Below the pieces are notes generated by a model. The model ran no database searches. It was not told the origin of the DNA and saw only the letters and a list, made by a program, of their open reading frames with translations. Positions 12,501 to 23,057 of a stretch of DNA of 64,000 bases are shown here, one piece after another. A program made the translations under genes and the position numbers. The stretch is from Pholis gunnellus (lineage: Eukaryota > Chordata > Actinopteri > Perciformes > Pholidae). The stretch covers positions 9,735,079-9,799,078 of the forward strand of contig OU342826.1 of assembly GCA_910591455.2 (NCBI GenBank). The letters run 5' to 3'. Positions within the stretch are counted from its first letter, which is position 1. Each line of letters starts with the position of its first letter.

Positions 12501-15500
12501 CCATCATCATTTTGAAAAGTCGTTTTTTTTTTGACATCGGAACCATTAAGGAAATGCAATAAATGCTATTTCACAACACAACACTTTTTGGACTAATCGC
12601 TACAGTGTACACTTAACTATAATTACAATGTATTAATGGGGACCTATTGGGAAAAAACTCACTTTTAATGCTTGTGCACATACATTTGGGTATCTGGAGT
12701 GCCTACAATCACACAAACTGTGAAATAAGGCGACCCACTCAGTCTTTTGTGGACTGCCTTGATCGGAAACAATTTGACAACTTGTTGCAACAAGCCATTC
12801 GGATTTGGCTCCCCTTCCTATGCCACTTGCACTCATTTAGAATATACCGGGATATTCAGGCGACTGCATGAGACATTTTTCTTTTTTTCAACATTAAAGT
12901 ATGTAAACATGATCTAGCAGACCCAAAATACAAGGTCCTGGAAATGAGCATTATGTGTCTCTAAAGCAGCTGTATTGTTGAATTTGCCTCAAAACAGAAG
13001 ACAATAAAGACTCTATCATAATATATGCACGTAAACCTATACGATATATTCCTAGTTCAATAACAATCTCAGTCAGTAATATAAATAACAACATATGAGA
13101 TACAGCTCACTTTGATCAAGATGTCCTCCGTATAACCCGCCAAGCTCTCTGTGCAGTTTCCAAGCAACACAGCCACTCATGACTCAATTACAATATTACA
13201 CCATTCCTACTACTGCATCATTACTGATTGGTTGCCATGAATACATTACTTAACAGTGGAGGTTCATATCAAGCCCAACAGGTAGAAGGGACGGGTTAAT
13301 TACCACCGCAGCGTGAACATTGAATTCTAATAGTTAGATGCTGTGAGCACAATGTGGTATTTTCGGAGGTAATTTCTGGACAGGGGAGAGGAATTTATTT
13401 ACTAACCACGAATGCTGAATCATTTTACAGATGTCTGAAACTGCAGGAGCCCCCGGGGCATTCCAGACAAATTCACTTTCACCGCCGCAATCCAAGCAGC
13501 AGTGCTTCAGACAAAACAGCAGGCATGATTTTGTTAGAGGCAGAGCAAATCTCAAGTGAATCTAGAGTAAGATAAGGAGCGTAAATCGGTTTTTCGGCGG
13601 CTGAAATGGTCAATTCACAAGCTGGCTCGTCTCGGCTCTCAGTGCCAGCGTGCTGGTTGTCTTTTGACATCGTGGTTTCAGGATAAGAGTGTTGGGTTTG
13701 TGGCAGATAGTAGAGTGTAACACTTAACCCATCACTTCAGTGACGTGCAGACAAAATCTGCACAACTTATTTTTTTGGCTAGGGGAAAATAAGAAGTGGT
13801 CAGCTCAACAGGCAAAGAAACACCTCAAACTAGGTGTTGTATTTCTAGTTTTCTAGACTACAGCCATGCTAGCAGCTCCTTGAGGCTGTACTTAAACCCA
13901 GTGAAGCTATGAGCCAAATGTCAATATGCTCACAATGGTAATGCTAACATGCTGGTGTTTAGCAGGTATGGCGTTAACCATGCCGACTTATTATTTAGCA
14001 TGCTAATATCGGCCTATATAACAAGACTACAGCCATGCTAGCAGCTCCTTGAGGCTGTACTTAAACCCAGTGATGCTATGAGCCAAATGTCAATATGCTC
14101 ACAATGGTAATGCTAACATGCTGGTGTTTCGCAGGTATGGTGTTTACCATGCCGACTTATTATTTAGCATGCTAATATTTGCTAGTTAGCGCTGAACTCA
14201 AAGCACAGCTGAACCACAAATTGAATGTCAACCCTAATGGTTGCACTAAAGGAAAAGTCAGGGGATCCCCAAACTCAGGATTCATCATCTAGGAACCATG
14301 AATGTCTATAATATTTTGATACAATCCATTGACCAGAAATGTTAGCGGACCGACAGTGCCATTCATGAAGCAACTCTGCTAGCATAGCTGAAGACTGACT
14401 CAAAGTGGTTGGATAAATGTTTATTTTTCCTGTAGCCCAGTCCAACCTATAGCTTGAGGGATGAAAACTGTTTCTTTTTTAGAAAAAGGGATGACTGTAT
14501 GATTCAAATGATAAACAAATCTGTGAAGTTTGCCTGTAATGTGATGTGCTGTCACTGACCGAACAAACATGCAAAATAGGGTCGGTGGAATCAGCAAATC
14601 CCTGGATTAGCGTGTGACACCTAATTTGTCTATGCTGCATTTGAGTAGAGAGACACGGCATGCAGCACGTAAACAGTTCTTTTGAGGACCATACAGTTGC
14701 AAGCTGATTTGCATTTAATCGAGCCCTGCTCTGCTCTGTGTGAGAGCACGCAGTGGAATCTAGGAGCGCAGAGTCCATCTAAATGCCAAGTGACCCAGTA
14801 CTAAAATATTAAATAAGGACAATGTGTGTTTGTGTTAGTAATTACGATGAGCGGGGCACATTGCAGTCTGTGGACATAAACATCGCAGATAATAGCATTT
14901 TCTTTATTTATATTCTAGTTATGCTCCCCCTGAATAATTCAGTTTTCCCCTCTGGAGCGGTTCACAGCTAATTAACAAAGAAGTGTGGTGCCAGGGCAGA
15001 CTCGTGGATCTGATGCAGGGCCTGTGAGTGATTCAGCCTGTGTATGAAGCAGGGGACCGATCCATCTCTGGTTTTATTGACAGAGTTCTGCTACACCGAT
15101 GCCCAAACCACTGATGCAGCGTGGCTTGATTAATTGGAGGTGGGGGGAAACACTGCAGATGAGTTAATGAAACTGCCGTGCAAAAAAAAAAAAAAAAGGA
15201 GGCAAGAACAAAACACCACGACACATACGTCCTCTTATACTTCCTCTGACACGGCACACGAGCACAGTATGCATGTAGTTTGCTGTTAAGATGCATTTTA
15301 ATTACCCTCCAAGGAAACCGCAAATGTCAGTTGCTTGTGCACGTCTAATCTGTCTGTTATGTTGCATCTATAGGCTTGTTGAAGTCCCTGTGGGGAGACC
15401 TCTGTTTGACTCTACCACTCCCCTGTCAGCTCAGCCGACTCACTGCGAGCACTTTGACTCACTAGAGCAATCTGATCAAACCTCGCACCATCTGCAGTCA

Positions 15501-18500
15501 CTCTCAATTAGCAGCGTTGCTAGGGGGATAAATACATTTGCAACAGCTGTTGGAGTGTCTCAATTTCCCTCGAGGGGCGATACTCTAGGTTGATTCACGA
15601 CATAAGAGAATGTTAAAAGTTGTCAGTGTTATTAGGGAAGACTGTAGCAGGGATTTTCATATGAATGAATGAGCATGATTTCTGTTACCAATTGACAAGT
15701 ATCTGATTCAACTGCTGATGCAAGCTTTTGACGCAAGTATTTTGTTTCAAGTTGTGCAATTTGAGTTACTTGTACTTGAAATATTTGAAGTGTAGTATTT
15801 CAAATTCACTACCTTTTTTTATGACAACAGGTACAGTATAGTTAGAGGAACACGATTGTATGTACAAAACAATTGGTTTAGAAATACATCGCAGTGTTTT
15901 AGATGAAACTCCACATAGCTCCACATTGACTTCCTGATTCATTTAAATGCTGCTTTCATGTTAGCAAGTTTGCATCTGCAGCCAGCCAGTTAGCTTAGCT
16001 TTGCCAAAAGCATGGAAACAGGGGGAAACTGCTAGCCTGTTTCTGTCCAAAGATAACAAAAATCTTCACACAATCTGTACACATGACATCTATTGTGTAC
16101 ACGTGACATCTTCTGCACTTCTGTCCATCCTGGGAGAGGGATCCCTCCTGCTGCTCCTCTCACTAAGGTTTCCTCCTCTTTTCTCCCCATTAAAGGTTTT
16201 TTGTTGGGGGGGGGGGGGGTGCTTCCTGTTCTGATGTGAGGGTCCCGGGACAGAGGATGTCTCATGTGTACAGATTGTAAAGCCCTGGAGGCAAATTTTG
16301 GGCTATACAAGAATAAATTGAGTTGAATTGCTTGGCAACCTCACGATGATGAGACTCAAGGAAGTTACTGCGCCTGCATGGCGAAGAAATAGTCTGGCAC
16401 ATAACCTCCCATAACACCTCAACCTCTAGTCGTTTATATTTCAGATTTTGTAGGGATTAAACAAATGAGATGTAAACATGTTAAGTTTAATAGTGAGCAT
16501 TAGAGGTGATGCTTGATGGATTTTGTTTGTGTTTACCTTCGGATAGTTCCAGGCTAGCTGTTTTTACTCTCTTCAAAAACATACAGGCAGGAACTGTAAG
16601 TATTCTTTATTTTTTCCATAAAAGTGAATCATGTTTGTGTGAAAATGTTAATTTGCTTCTTGCATCAAGTGTAATATTTGCAGGACACACCAGATTTTTT
16701 TTTTTTTTTCAGCCTGCCGTCTTTGCTAATGTTACACCACTGGGCACATCATGTCTTTCTTTTAATGATAATGTCCTCACTGCCTAATTAAATTAGCATT
16801 GGGGAAAAAAAAACAAAAAAAACATGATGATCCTAGTGTCCTTCAGAATTATCAAATAAAAGGATGTGCATGCATGCAAAGGATCTATTAAATTTGGATT
16901 GCTGCTTTTATGTTTCTCCCCACACAATGAGATGGGAGGTTGAAAAGGAATAGGCTCTTCCTCTTAACACGGGGAAATGGCAGCCATTACGCAAGAAAAT
17001 AGTTAGTGGCTGCATTGATTGTCTGAATGTATGCAGACGACCTGCGCTCTGAGCCATTGTGCATGCATGAACAAACGCAGCCTTTCGATTATCTGTGGCG
17101 GTGTTCCATTAGGAACCTCGCAGGCCAAACAAATTCAGGATGAGATGGAGCACCAACTGTGCCATGCGCTGGATGTAAAGACACTAGATAGGAGGGAGTG
17201 AGGTTGCACTCTCCCTGCTTTCCCCCTTTCTATCCTCTCCATTCTGTTTATTAGTGATAACCACTCACTCGTAGCCCTAACGCTGTATTTGTGTTAGTAA
17301 GAGTGTTCCTGCATGTGTTGTTTTGCTCAGCTGTCAGCAGGTAACTGAAAACCGTAGAATTCCAATTCCAATACTTTAGGTGACATCACATCCAGCCAGC
17401 TCTATAGATGATGAATAATGTCATCGGGTGGATTTCATTAGCTCACAGAGCACTGAATGTGTGAAGCCGCCATCGGATATTGGCATTTTGAGAAATGTGT
17501 TTGTTGTATACAGGGTCAATAAAGCCAATATGATATTTACTGGCATGTTGCAAGGACGCATAACTGGAGCAGAGGCGAAAATTATCCGGAGCATAGAAAA
17601 TGAATGAAACCCTATTTGAGAGCTGTGAATAGTTCATATGGAAATAGTTACCAGTGTTTCCGTCAATAAGACGTGAAGCTCTGTATGGCCGTGACTCATG
17701 GCGATCTCAGTGGGCGTCTGTCCATGGCGATTGGCTGTGTGCATCGCTCGCTCAGCACCTGGACACAGCAGGAGCAGGCTGGAGACGCTCTTGAATCCAT
17801 ACCGGGCAGCGAAGTGGAGGAGCGATGGGGCGTCTGCATGGTGGAGCTCTGATTATAATTTTAAAAAAAAAAGAAAATCCCCACTCACCACTTCCTTCCA
17901 TAACTTGACCCGATGTGTGCAATCTAAGACAATCAGGAGAGTCGAATAGAAGACAGCTCGGAGGCACTTATTGACCCGTTTTGGGTTGTTTTTTTAAATT
18001 ACTTTTTAGCAGAGTTGGGATCAATCTTAGCGGCTGATGAAGCCATCAATCTGCCACATAATGAGCCAAGAAGTAATGGAAGGCTTCCTTTTCATGGTGG
18101 ATAATGTGCATCTTGCAACAGGAACGCATTCTAACTGTGAAACTTGTGCTTAGCCCACATTGTTGCATAAACAACATGCTCGGAGGGAAAGGAGTGAATC
18201 CAATTGACATTGTGATGTGGTACAGCATTTGCATAAATGCTGCGAATGTCTTCTATGGGGCACATCAGTTGATCATCTCTTGTTTCAACATGACATGATA
18301 CATATTTATAAATCTGCATGTGTGGAAAAAGTGTTAGACACAATTATGAACTGTATACTACTGGGTTTTGGGGGTATATCTTCAAACACTGCATTTAAAT
18401 ATTATACAGAATACATAGAGAACAAATTATTTGTGATAAAGAGTAAGCAATCCCACAGTGCTGTACCTCTTCCAGGTGTGTTTTCACAATGCAGTCCCTG

Positions 18501-21500
18501 AAATCCTCCGCTGGGCATGCCCGCCAACAACATGGAGGACAACTTCTGGTCCAGCTTCTCCACAGAGGACTCCTGAAGAGCCTGGAATCCAGAGAGACAG
18601 ACAAGTTCACAAGCTGGACACATATTGAAATAATTTGAGGCCAGGCAAGTCAGCACAAGCAAATAAGCAACTAAAAGTCCATCAAAAGCAGCATTTAAAA
18701 CAATGGATTTTTAAGTTGCCGTACAGTCTATAGAGGCAAAGTTGAACATAACCAAATGCATCAGAGTCCATTTGTGTGGGTCCAGACTTTTTGTTTGAAA
18801 TTCTCTTGGCAAATTCTTCTTTTGGCAATGCTCAAGTTTGCCTCTTCAGCAAAAGAGACCTAATCGAATCAAGTGTTCATGGCAGTGGGAAGGCCGAAAC
18901 CTGCTGTCTCTTCATTTCCAGAGAGGAGTAGGGAAACTGTGGCGCACATACACATCAGCAGAAAATATGTAGATTCAATTCATTTTCTGTTTCTCTGCGT
19001 CTTTCCAACGACTCGAAGGGGATCGATTATCAGCAGTGTTTTCGGGGCGGCGATTGACTAATGTCCTGTAACTGCGTTGCATAACGATGAGTCACTAAGT
19101 AACATTCACAATGCCTTGGAAAATGTACTTTTATTAAGGGGGGGAGAGAATAGAACAGCATTCCAATGCGCTTCCTAAATCAATGATTGATGGAGTTATT
19201 TGAATATATTTGCAAGTGTTGGAGGTTTAACGTTTGAGGTATGCCCACTGCTTGGACAAACTGAGTATAGTGTAATATTAAGTTGACTTTTTTTTTTACA
19301 GAAAGTAACATGCAAACAAAGTTTCGAAATACTTAATGTTCATCTTCATTACAGCATTGCCATTGAAAGGTTTGGCCGTGTTGCCGACTGCAGTTGGCTC
19401 TTCTCCAGACTATGATTTCATACACAGAAAAAAACCTTCTATTAAAGTGCTACTCCATTTTAGTACTGCACTGCCATAAAGAAGTAGTGGGACTGGCAAA
19501 CACACTGAAGAGTGATCAAAATCAAAAGACCTGATGAGCTGACTTTTTGTCCCTGGCATGGGGTCAAACTCGAAAAACACCATCCTACATTTCCCATAGT
19601 GCAACTCAATATTTGTTAGCCCGCCTGGTAAATGCCCACATTTGAAACGGCCCTTTAATGACTTTACCTGACACATGAAATCTACAGGGTCTGCTGCCCT
19701 CGCCAGAAGGGAGGTTATTTCCTCCATGTTGCTGTAGTACTGCAGCTGTGCCTTGCTCAGTGGCACCCCACTGCTATACACGGTCACTCTTACATTTCCT
19801 GCTGGAAAATCTGCAATAGAAAAAACATACAGATACTGTACACGGGCTGGGCTGAACTTAATCTCTCATTGTATAGTATTTTAATCACACGCTCATTGTT
19901 ATTTTGTTCACCTGGTGCATTGACGCACAGGATCCGCTCATTCCAGCACGCGGGCTTCACCCTCAGCGTCTGATTCTCACCAGTGAACTCCACCTCTGCG
20001 TCGCTGCCAGCCGACTCATTTTTCAACAGAATGAACACTTCCGTAGAGCTCTGCCAAAGAGACAGTACAGCGAACTGCAATGCAGTAAATGTTAAGGACT
20101 CTTTATGAAAAACAAACACTGGCTGAGTGTCTCACCCTGCATGGAACTCTGGAGGGAACGACCACAATGTTGGATTTGACGCTTGACTGCATTTGTTCCG
20201 CCTTTTGCTCTGATCCGAACTGTTGACGTGTCAAGGGGTTGACGTTTGCCGCCGCTAACACACCTACAAAAGATGGGACATTTACTGCAACATCACAGTG
20301 ATGTCTACTAAATGTGTTCCAGACACCATAAGCTATCCAGGAGTGTTTTTAGCCATGCAAGTAACGTGGTTATAGGGATGGCAATGTTGGCCAAACTGAA
20401 CTATCTTCCCAATTAAAAGATGCGTTGCCATGAAATTTGACATTTATGATCTGCAGAGGATGAATCCTGTACCGACTTTGGTGATCCTGACGTTTCCTTT
20501 GGCCCCACCGCGGGGTTATCGTTATAATATAATCACTTGGCAATTACCTAGCAATCTAGCTCCATTATCGGCTAAATACCTGCAAAACTAATGATATTCC
20601 CATCAGCCTCCATTGTACTTTGTGATTAACAGAGCCACTAACATGGCTGTGTAGAATATTTGTCTTGTTACTTACAATCGAACTAGGTTAAATTACACTA
20701 AATCGAAAAATCTCTGGTATATATGATTAAAAGTGACATTTTAAATCATGCAAATAGAAATGGGAAAGGTCTCGTAATTTCCAACTCTGTTGATTTAGCT
20801 TTTCAGGCCGTGATCATAGAAACCAGTCATGAAGTGCCCTTTATTCACCAGTTTACACTGGAACTTGTCAAACGCCCAGATATCTTTTGCATGTGCTAAC
20901 AAACAAACAGCATCGTCCTGTATGAATAGGGAAGGTACTCCTGGGTTAAAATATAACCATTTGTGTGATCCTGGCCTGAAGCCCTTCACTGTATCAGTGC
21001 AATGAAGTGATGCAGAGTGCACTTGAATTTGCATTGCTCACAAAGAGTATAGTCAGTGTAGCCGAAGAGGAAAGACTATTTGCATCATATGATGCGCACA
21101 CACCTGTCGAAATACAAGCCCCATCCTCCGCTTTATGATTTTATACAAATATTGCAATTAGGAAAAACAAGGAAGGAGACGGAGGATAATTGACACGGCA
21201 GATGAGGACACGCTAGAGACACACACAGAGTCACAAAAGAAGTCTGGTGCCTTAAAAAAACAATGGATGTCAATCTTTAGCACACAATTCACAGGAATGA
21301 GAAAAAAAAAGTCAGTAAACAGGTTTCCGAGCTGCTGCTCAGCCATTCTCACAAATAATGAGCATTCTTTCCCCCTCGCATTTAAGGCAGGGGGACGGCG
21401 AGGCCATGTGATTTTCTTTTCCTGAAGGAAGGGCATTCTGAAGAGGGTGATTGTGTTCCGGGTTTGCAGACTGGGATGCACGCTTTGACGCATTAAGATA

Positions 21501-22814
21501 TTTCTGGCCACTATTCATTGATTCATATTACTATAAATGATCATTATATTATATATATTCGAGTTTCCGTGATTTTGAAAACTGCAGCATCCGAATTGGA
21601 GTGACACTTCTTAGGTTGAGATATATTAACTATAAGCACAAGACATTTTTGTGAGGAAACTGAGGTGGGATTGGATACCTCACTGGCTTCTGAAAGAAGG
21701 TCAGGGACTTCCAGGGGTCTTTGATTTCATCCTCAGGTCCCCAGTAAATTATACAAATACTTTGATTTCACTATTAATCAATTCTGCAGAATTCTTTAGA
21801 GGTGGAATATTGTGAAAGAGCATGTATTTTGCACTTTGACCTTCCTTTCTGTAGTGCAGCAAATATTAAAATCATATCTAAAGCCAGAATCTTCTCACAT
21901 GGGGCTCAACAGGTGGTCAGTGATATTTGAGGTTTCACGAAAAAAAACAACTTTTGGTGCAAATTCCCTACCTTTTCCCACAATATCAGTCACAATGGTC
22001 AGGTACTCATGAGGATCTTGTTCACTGGAGATCTGCAGGCACTCGTCGCCGTTCAGGGGCACCAGCTCCAGCAGTGGGGTCAGACTCTCCACCCCACACA
22101 GCAGCACCACCACATGAGCCGCAGGACTCAACACACGGGCCAGGAAGAAGCGCCGCTTCTGGCACAGACCCTCCAGCATTCCCTTGGAGAGGACCAGGAG
22201 CTTGCAGGTGTACTGGACCAGCCTGAGGAAGTCGTCCCGCCGACTGGACACCGCAGCGATGTCATAGCAGCAGATCCCAGCCTCTGAGATTGGACCGGTG
22301 AAGACTGAATGCAGATAAGATGCCCATTGCTCTGCCTCCGGCTCATAGATGATTAACAGCTGCTCAGCTACAAGAGAACGTGTTTAAGTATTCTATGGAA
22401 TCAAACATTCCCCCTACCTTATATACGCATTTAGGCTGCATCAGCTATATCTGTAGTAAAAGAGTCTCCAAATATTTCTGCAACTGACCCAAATAGGGGA
22501 AAAATATCTTTGCATTTACTCTGTCTAGCATATTGAAAAGTAACGTACACGTTTGTAGAGGATGCATTGAAATGGCCTAACAGTGATCATAAATCTTACT
22601 GTTGATGTTTACATTGTCCAATACAAAAACAACCAACACTTCATTAATGTTTCGAGATATTTTGTGCCAATATTGTTGCTCCGAGCATTGCAAATAGTCA
22701 TGAATCAGCAAGACTCGTATATTAAAAGCGATGACTGGTTTTCGTTACCCCAGTAAAAATGTAATGAGTGAATAAATAACCAACGCAATGGGACTGCTTA
22801 CCTGTCCGGCTCAT
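6445..22814 (-). CDS. bank1: BANK1, B-cell scaffold protein with ankyrin repeats (multi-exon gene, overall span)
   Basis: Cytoplasmic adaptor of B-cell receptor signalling; in mammals it links LYN to the IP3 receptor. Seen here: thirteen coding exons with GT-AG borders whose phases all fit (1,1,0,1,0,1,0,1,1,1,0,1,1). They encode about 582 residues plus a short uncertain C-terminus; human BANK1 is about 785. Order: TIR-like domain (about 5-135), DBB domain (about 160-270), ankyrin-type repeats (about 315-377), an acidic tyrosine-rich part, a PPAPTPRP proline motif (444-451), and a C-terminal helical LQQQLIELQQRV segment. The collinear match to human BANK1 is clear, for example ISSEQDPHEYL and DFPAGNVRVTVY. 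The start is the first Met after an in-frame TGA 26 codons upstream (22892-22890). Exon 5 resembles the paralogue PIK3AP1 (BCAP) more, but the other exons and the PPP3CA neighbour favour BANK1. The central tyrosine-rich region is shorter than in human, so an exon in the 5.8 kb intron 7 may have been missed. Confidence 0.9.
6623..6645 (-). CDS. bank1: bank1 candidate terminal exon, alternative a
   Basis: Acceptor tgttccgcag|CT at 6645 in the required phase 1 gives TEFVLER then TGA (6625-6623), about 589 residues in all. A strong donor GAAG|GTAAGA follows at 6611, so this would be a 35-nt exon whose last 12 nt are 3' UTR. I see no clear similarity to the human C-terminus (NKFYNVHFSNKLPARP); splice signals only. 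Confidence 0.35.
7104..7133 (-). CDS. bank1: bank1 exon 13, 30-nt exon
   Basis: Acceptor tccccaccag|AT, donor CGCCAA|GTGAGT, only 30 nt, phase 1 in and out. Joined to exon 12 it gives VYDKINIVHHTP, against human VYNKLTIVHHPG. The conserved peptide and strong splice sites make this micro-exon convincing despite its size. Confidence 0.85.
7331..7394 (-). CDS. bank1: bank1 exon 12
   Basis: Acceptor ctctacgcag|GAG, donor TCTATG|GTAAAT, 64 nt, phase 0 in and 1 out. It encodes EKFRDLRARIVNSREDGDSV plus Y (human EKLRQLRDCIIGKRPEEENV plus Y). It continues the basic helix of exon 11. Confidence 0.9.
8298..8491 (-). CDS. bank1: bank1 exon 11, C-terminal helical segment
   Basis: Chosen acceptor ttttattgag|TT, donor CAGCAG|GTACGG, 194 nt, phase 1 in and 0 out. 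It encodes residues about 487-551: NGLQQQLIELQQRVKAGSLT then VDGALERFSEWQRAQKGMDA plus VQQ, matching human EELILLQEKVKNGKMSMDEA and LEKFKHWQMGKSGLEMIQQ. Predicted helical or coiled coil. The acceptor was chosen by frame: the nearer AGs at the 5' end do not keep the reading frame. Confidence 0.88.
9513..9575 (-). CDS. bank1: bank1 exon 10
   Basis: Acceptor gttttacag|TG, donor AACAAG|GTGAGC, 63 nt, phase 1 in and out. It encodes VFQRKTTPQSDADLYSLPTK plus Q, aligned with human VFQQKTARRQSDDDKFCGLP followed by KKQ. Tyr in DLYSLP is a further candidate phosphosite. Confidence 0.88.
11345..11545 (-). CDS. bank1: bank1 exon 9, acidic tyrosine and proline-rich segment
   Basis: Acceptor gtgcattag|GG, donor TTAAAG|GTAACT, 201 nt, phase 1 in and out. 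It encodes residues 399-465: an acidic run EEGEDEDIYAPL (Tyr419), DEYDTIL (Tyr428; human SEYDMIL), then RRPPAPTPRPE, a PxxP SH3-type motif identical in its core to human RPPAPTPRP, and STPYII. An internal GGG|GTGAGT near 11471 resembles a good donor; if used it would end the exon at 11472 in phase 0 and shift the frame into exon 10. Confidence 0.92.
11793..11856 (-). CDS. bank1: bank1 exon 8, short exon with YERM motif
   Basis: Acceptor ttattgcag|AA, donor GCTGCAG|GTGAGT, 64 nt, phase 0 in and 1 out. It encodes residues 378-398. DEDNGDAGLYERMCAA contains Tyr392 in a YxxM context (YERM), the consensus for PI3K p85 SH2 binding. As I remember them, human BANK1 has YDDLYVFIPG in this region, whereas BCAP has several YxxM sites such as YESM. 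Short, but the splice sites and phases are good. Confidence 0.82.
12100..12475. promoter_or_regulatory. candidate conserved non-coding element in bank1 intron 7
   Basis: A non-repetitive stretch with balanced composition and dense homeodomain or helix-loop-helix-like words (GTTAATTGAG, CATCTGTTAG, GGTAATTATG, CGTAATTAGATC, TCAATTAACTG). It has no open frame that fits the gene. It looks like a vertebrate conserved non-coding element; no alignment was made. Confidence 0.3.
12890..12970. repeat. dispersed teleost repeat fragment
   Basis: The words ACATGATCTAGCAGACCCAA, AATACAAGGTCCTGGAAATG and AGCATTATGTGTCTCT match a fish repeat I remember (often ending ATGAGCATAATATG). It lies in bank1 intron 7. 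Confidence 0.5.
13855..14192. repeat. 169-bp tandem duplication inside a dispersed fish repeat
   Basis: A unit starting AGACTACAGCCATGCTAGCA occurs at 13855 and again at 14024, a period of 169 bp with only a few differences (for example GTTTAGCAGG versus GTTTCGCAGG). The second copy runs on into GCTAGTTAGCGCTGAACTCA, a phrase of a common fish repeat; a related, inverted copy is at about 20360-20640. In bank1 intron 7. Confidence 0.85.
15958..16325. repeat. two adjacent dispersed teleost repeats
   Basis: 15958-16070 contains CAGCCAGCCAGTTAGCTTAG and GGAAACAGGGGGAAACTGCT; 16080-16325 contains CATCCTGGGAGAGGGATCCC, AGATTGTAAAGCCCTGGAGG and GGGCTATACAAGAATAAATT then TTGAATTG. Both are phrases of very common fish repeats. 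The second ends in a short TTGA-rich tail as LINE or SINE 3' ends do. It includes a G run at 16206-16219. Confidence 0.6.
17652..17848 (-). CDS. bank1: bank1 exon 7, ankyrin-type repeats
   Basis: Acceptor aattataatcag|AG after a long pyrimidine run, donor ACACTG|GTAACT, 197 nt, phase 1 in and 0 out. It encodes residues about 312-377. SLLHFAARYGFKSVSSLLL plus CPGA, then NRHGQTPTEIAMSHGHTEL, form two degenerate ankyrin repeats with the human order (TLLHCAAKFGLKNLAIHLL ... PAHIAERHGHKEL). Confidence 0.93.
17849..18466. other. bank1 intron 6
   Basis: Non-coding, AT-rich, with nothing recognised except the long pyrimidine tract before exon 7 (A run at 17863-17872 on the plus strand). Confidence 0.5.
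18467..18581 (-). CDS. bank1: bank1 exon 6, pre-ankyrin segment
   Basis: Acceptor gattccag|GC, donor AAGAG|GTACAG, 115 nt, phase 0 in and 1 out. It encodes residues about 274-311, ALQESSVEKLDQKLSSMLL then MPSGGFQGLHCENTPGR, matching the human segment between DBB and ankyrin repeats (SIEELDGVLTSIF ... FQSLQTEICSQN). Confidence 0.88.
18582..19667. other. bank1 intron 5, with a dispersed repeat
   Basis: About 19480-19660 carries GTCCCTGGCATGGGGTCAAA and CCTACATTTCCCATAGTGCA, phrases of a common fish repeat that runs almost up to the exon 5 donor. The rest is unremarkable. Confidence 0.5.
19668..19810 (-). CDS. bank1: bank1 exon 5, end of DBB domain
   Basis: Acceptor ctattgcag|AT, donor TGTCAG|GTAAAG, 143 nt, phase 1 in and 0 out. 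It begins DFPAGNVRVTVYSSG (human EFPAGSVHVNVYCDG). The end, NMEEITSLLARAADPVDF plus MCQ, is closer to BCAP (DMEEIGNLLSNAANPVEF plus MCQ) than to human BANK1, so the fish protein may keep an ancestral form of this segment. Confidence 0.92.
19912..20050 (-). CDS. bank1: bank1 exon 4, DBB domain
   Basis: Acceptor tttggcag|AG, donor CACCAG|GTGAAC, 139 nt, phase 0 in and 1 out. It encodes residues about 180-225, including STEVFILLKNE, AEVEFTG and LRVKPACWNERILCVNAP, which align with human BANK1 (TVEVEFTSSN, RTRPALWNKKVWC). Introns 3 and 4 are short (85 and 101 bp). Confidence 0.92.
20136..20263 (-). CDS. bank1: bank1 exon 3, linker into DBB domain
   Basis: Acceptor ttttgtag|GT, donor TGCAGG|GTGAGA, 128 nt, phase 1 in and 0 out. 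It encodes residues about 137-179: a variable polar linker, then NIVVVPSRVPCR, which aligns with the start of the human DBB (Dof/BCAP/BANK) region. Spacing from the Cys to the next exon's EVF is the same as in human. Confidence 0.85.
20264..21971. other. bank1 intron 2, with a dispersed repeat
   Basis: 20360-20640 contains TGCCATGAAATTTGACATTT, TACCTGCAAAACTAATGATA and TTCCCATCAGCCTCCATTGT, a fish repeat of the family seen inverted at 13.9-14.2 kb. 20640-21971 shows no exon; the minus-strand frame at 21158-21511 has no family match. Confidence 0.5.
21972..22367 (-). CDS. bank1: bank1 exon 2, TIR-like domain
   Basis: Acceptor ctcttgtag|CT, donor AAAAG|GTAGGG, phase 1 at both ends, 396 nt. It encodes residues about 5-136. 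The opening LLIIYEPEAEQWASYL matches the human IIMIYEEDAEEWALYL strand and helix. YTCKLLVLSKGML, VVVLLCGVESL and ISSEQDPHEYLTIV follow in the order of the N-terminal TIR-like fold shared by BANK1 and BCAP. This domain is thought to mediate protein-protein contacts (for example with TLR adaptors); that role is family knowledge, not seen here. Confidence 0.92.
22368..22801. other. bank1 intron 1
   Basis: 434 bp, AT-rich, with a good donor and acceptor; nothing else recognised. Confidence 0.6.
22802..22814 (-). CDS. bank1: bank1 coding exon 1 (start codon)
   Basis: Encodes only M-S-R-T plus the first base of the next codon, then the donor G|GTAAGC. It joins exon 2 in phase 1 (G|CT gives Ala). 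The human protein has some 25-30 residues before its TIR-like domain; here the domain begins at about residue 5. The same frame is open upstream for 25 codons but has no other ATG before the TGA at 22892-22890. Confidence 0.8.
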
Positions 22815-23057
22815 GGCTACAGGTCCGTTTGTCTGCAGGTTCAACTTCACAGTGACATGGAAAACAGCACCGCTGTTATCAGGAAGAGCTCAGATAAGAG
22901 GGAGTTTCCTGCTACACCAACATGGACAAAGAAATGAGACCATTTTTTTAAGTCTCTGGAATTTGCTCCATTTGATTTACTACAGCACTAGCTCCATGGC
23001 AGCAATTCCAAGTAATTAAGTAATTTAACCAGTAGAATTAAATGTACGTCATCCATG

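Larger units (their letters stand above)
11857..17651. other. bank1 intron 7 (5.8 kb)
   Basis: The longest bank1 intron. It holds the conserved-looking block at 12.1-12.5 kb and the repeats at 12.9, 13.9-14.2 and 16.0-16.3 kb. In human, the coding sequence between ankyrin repeats and the exon-9 equivalent is about 150 residues longer than here. I found no extra exon, but a short one in phase 0-0 could hide in this intron. Confidence 0.6.

Noticed and set aside
19410..19787. A single 125-codon minus-strand reading frame as one exon
   Set aside because: Only its first part is bank1 exon 5. The donor at 19668 ends the coding part, and the rest runs into a dispersed repeat in intron 5.
6445..22814. 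PIK3AP1 (BCAP) as the identity of the minus-strand gene
   Set aside because: Exon 5 and the YxxM motif resemble BCAP, but exons 2, 3, 4, 6 and 9-13 follow human BANK1 more closely, and the divergent PPP3CA neighbour fits BANK1.
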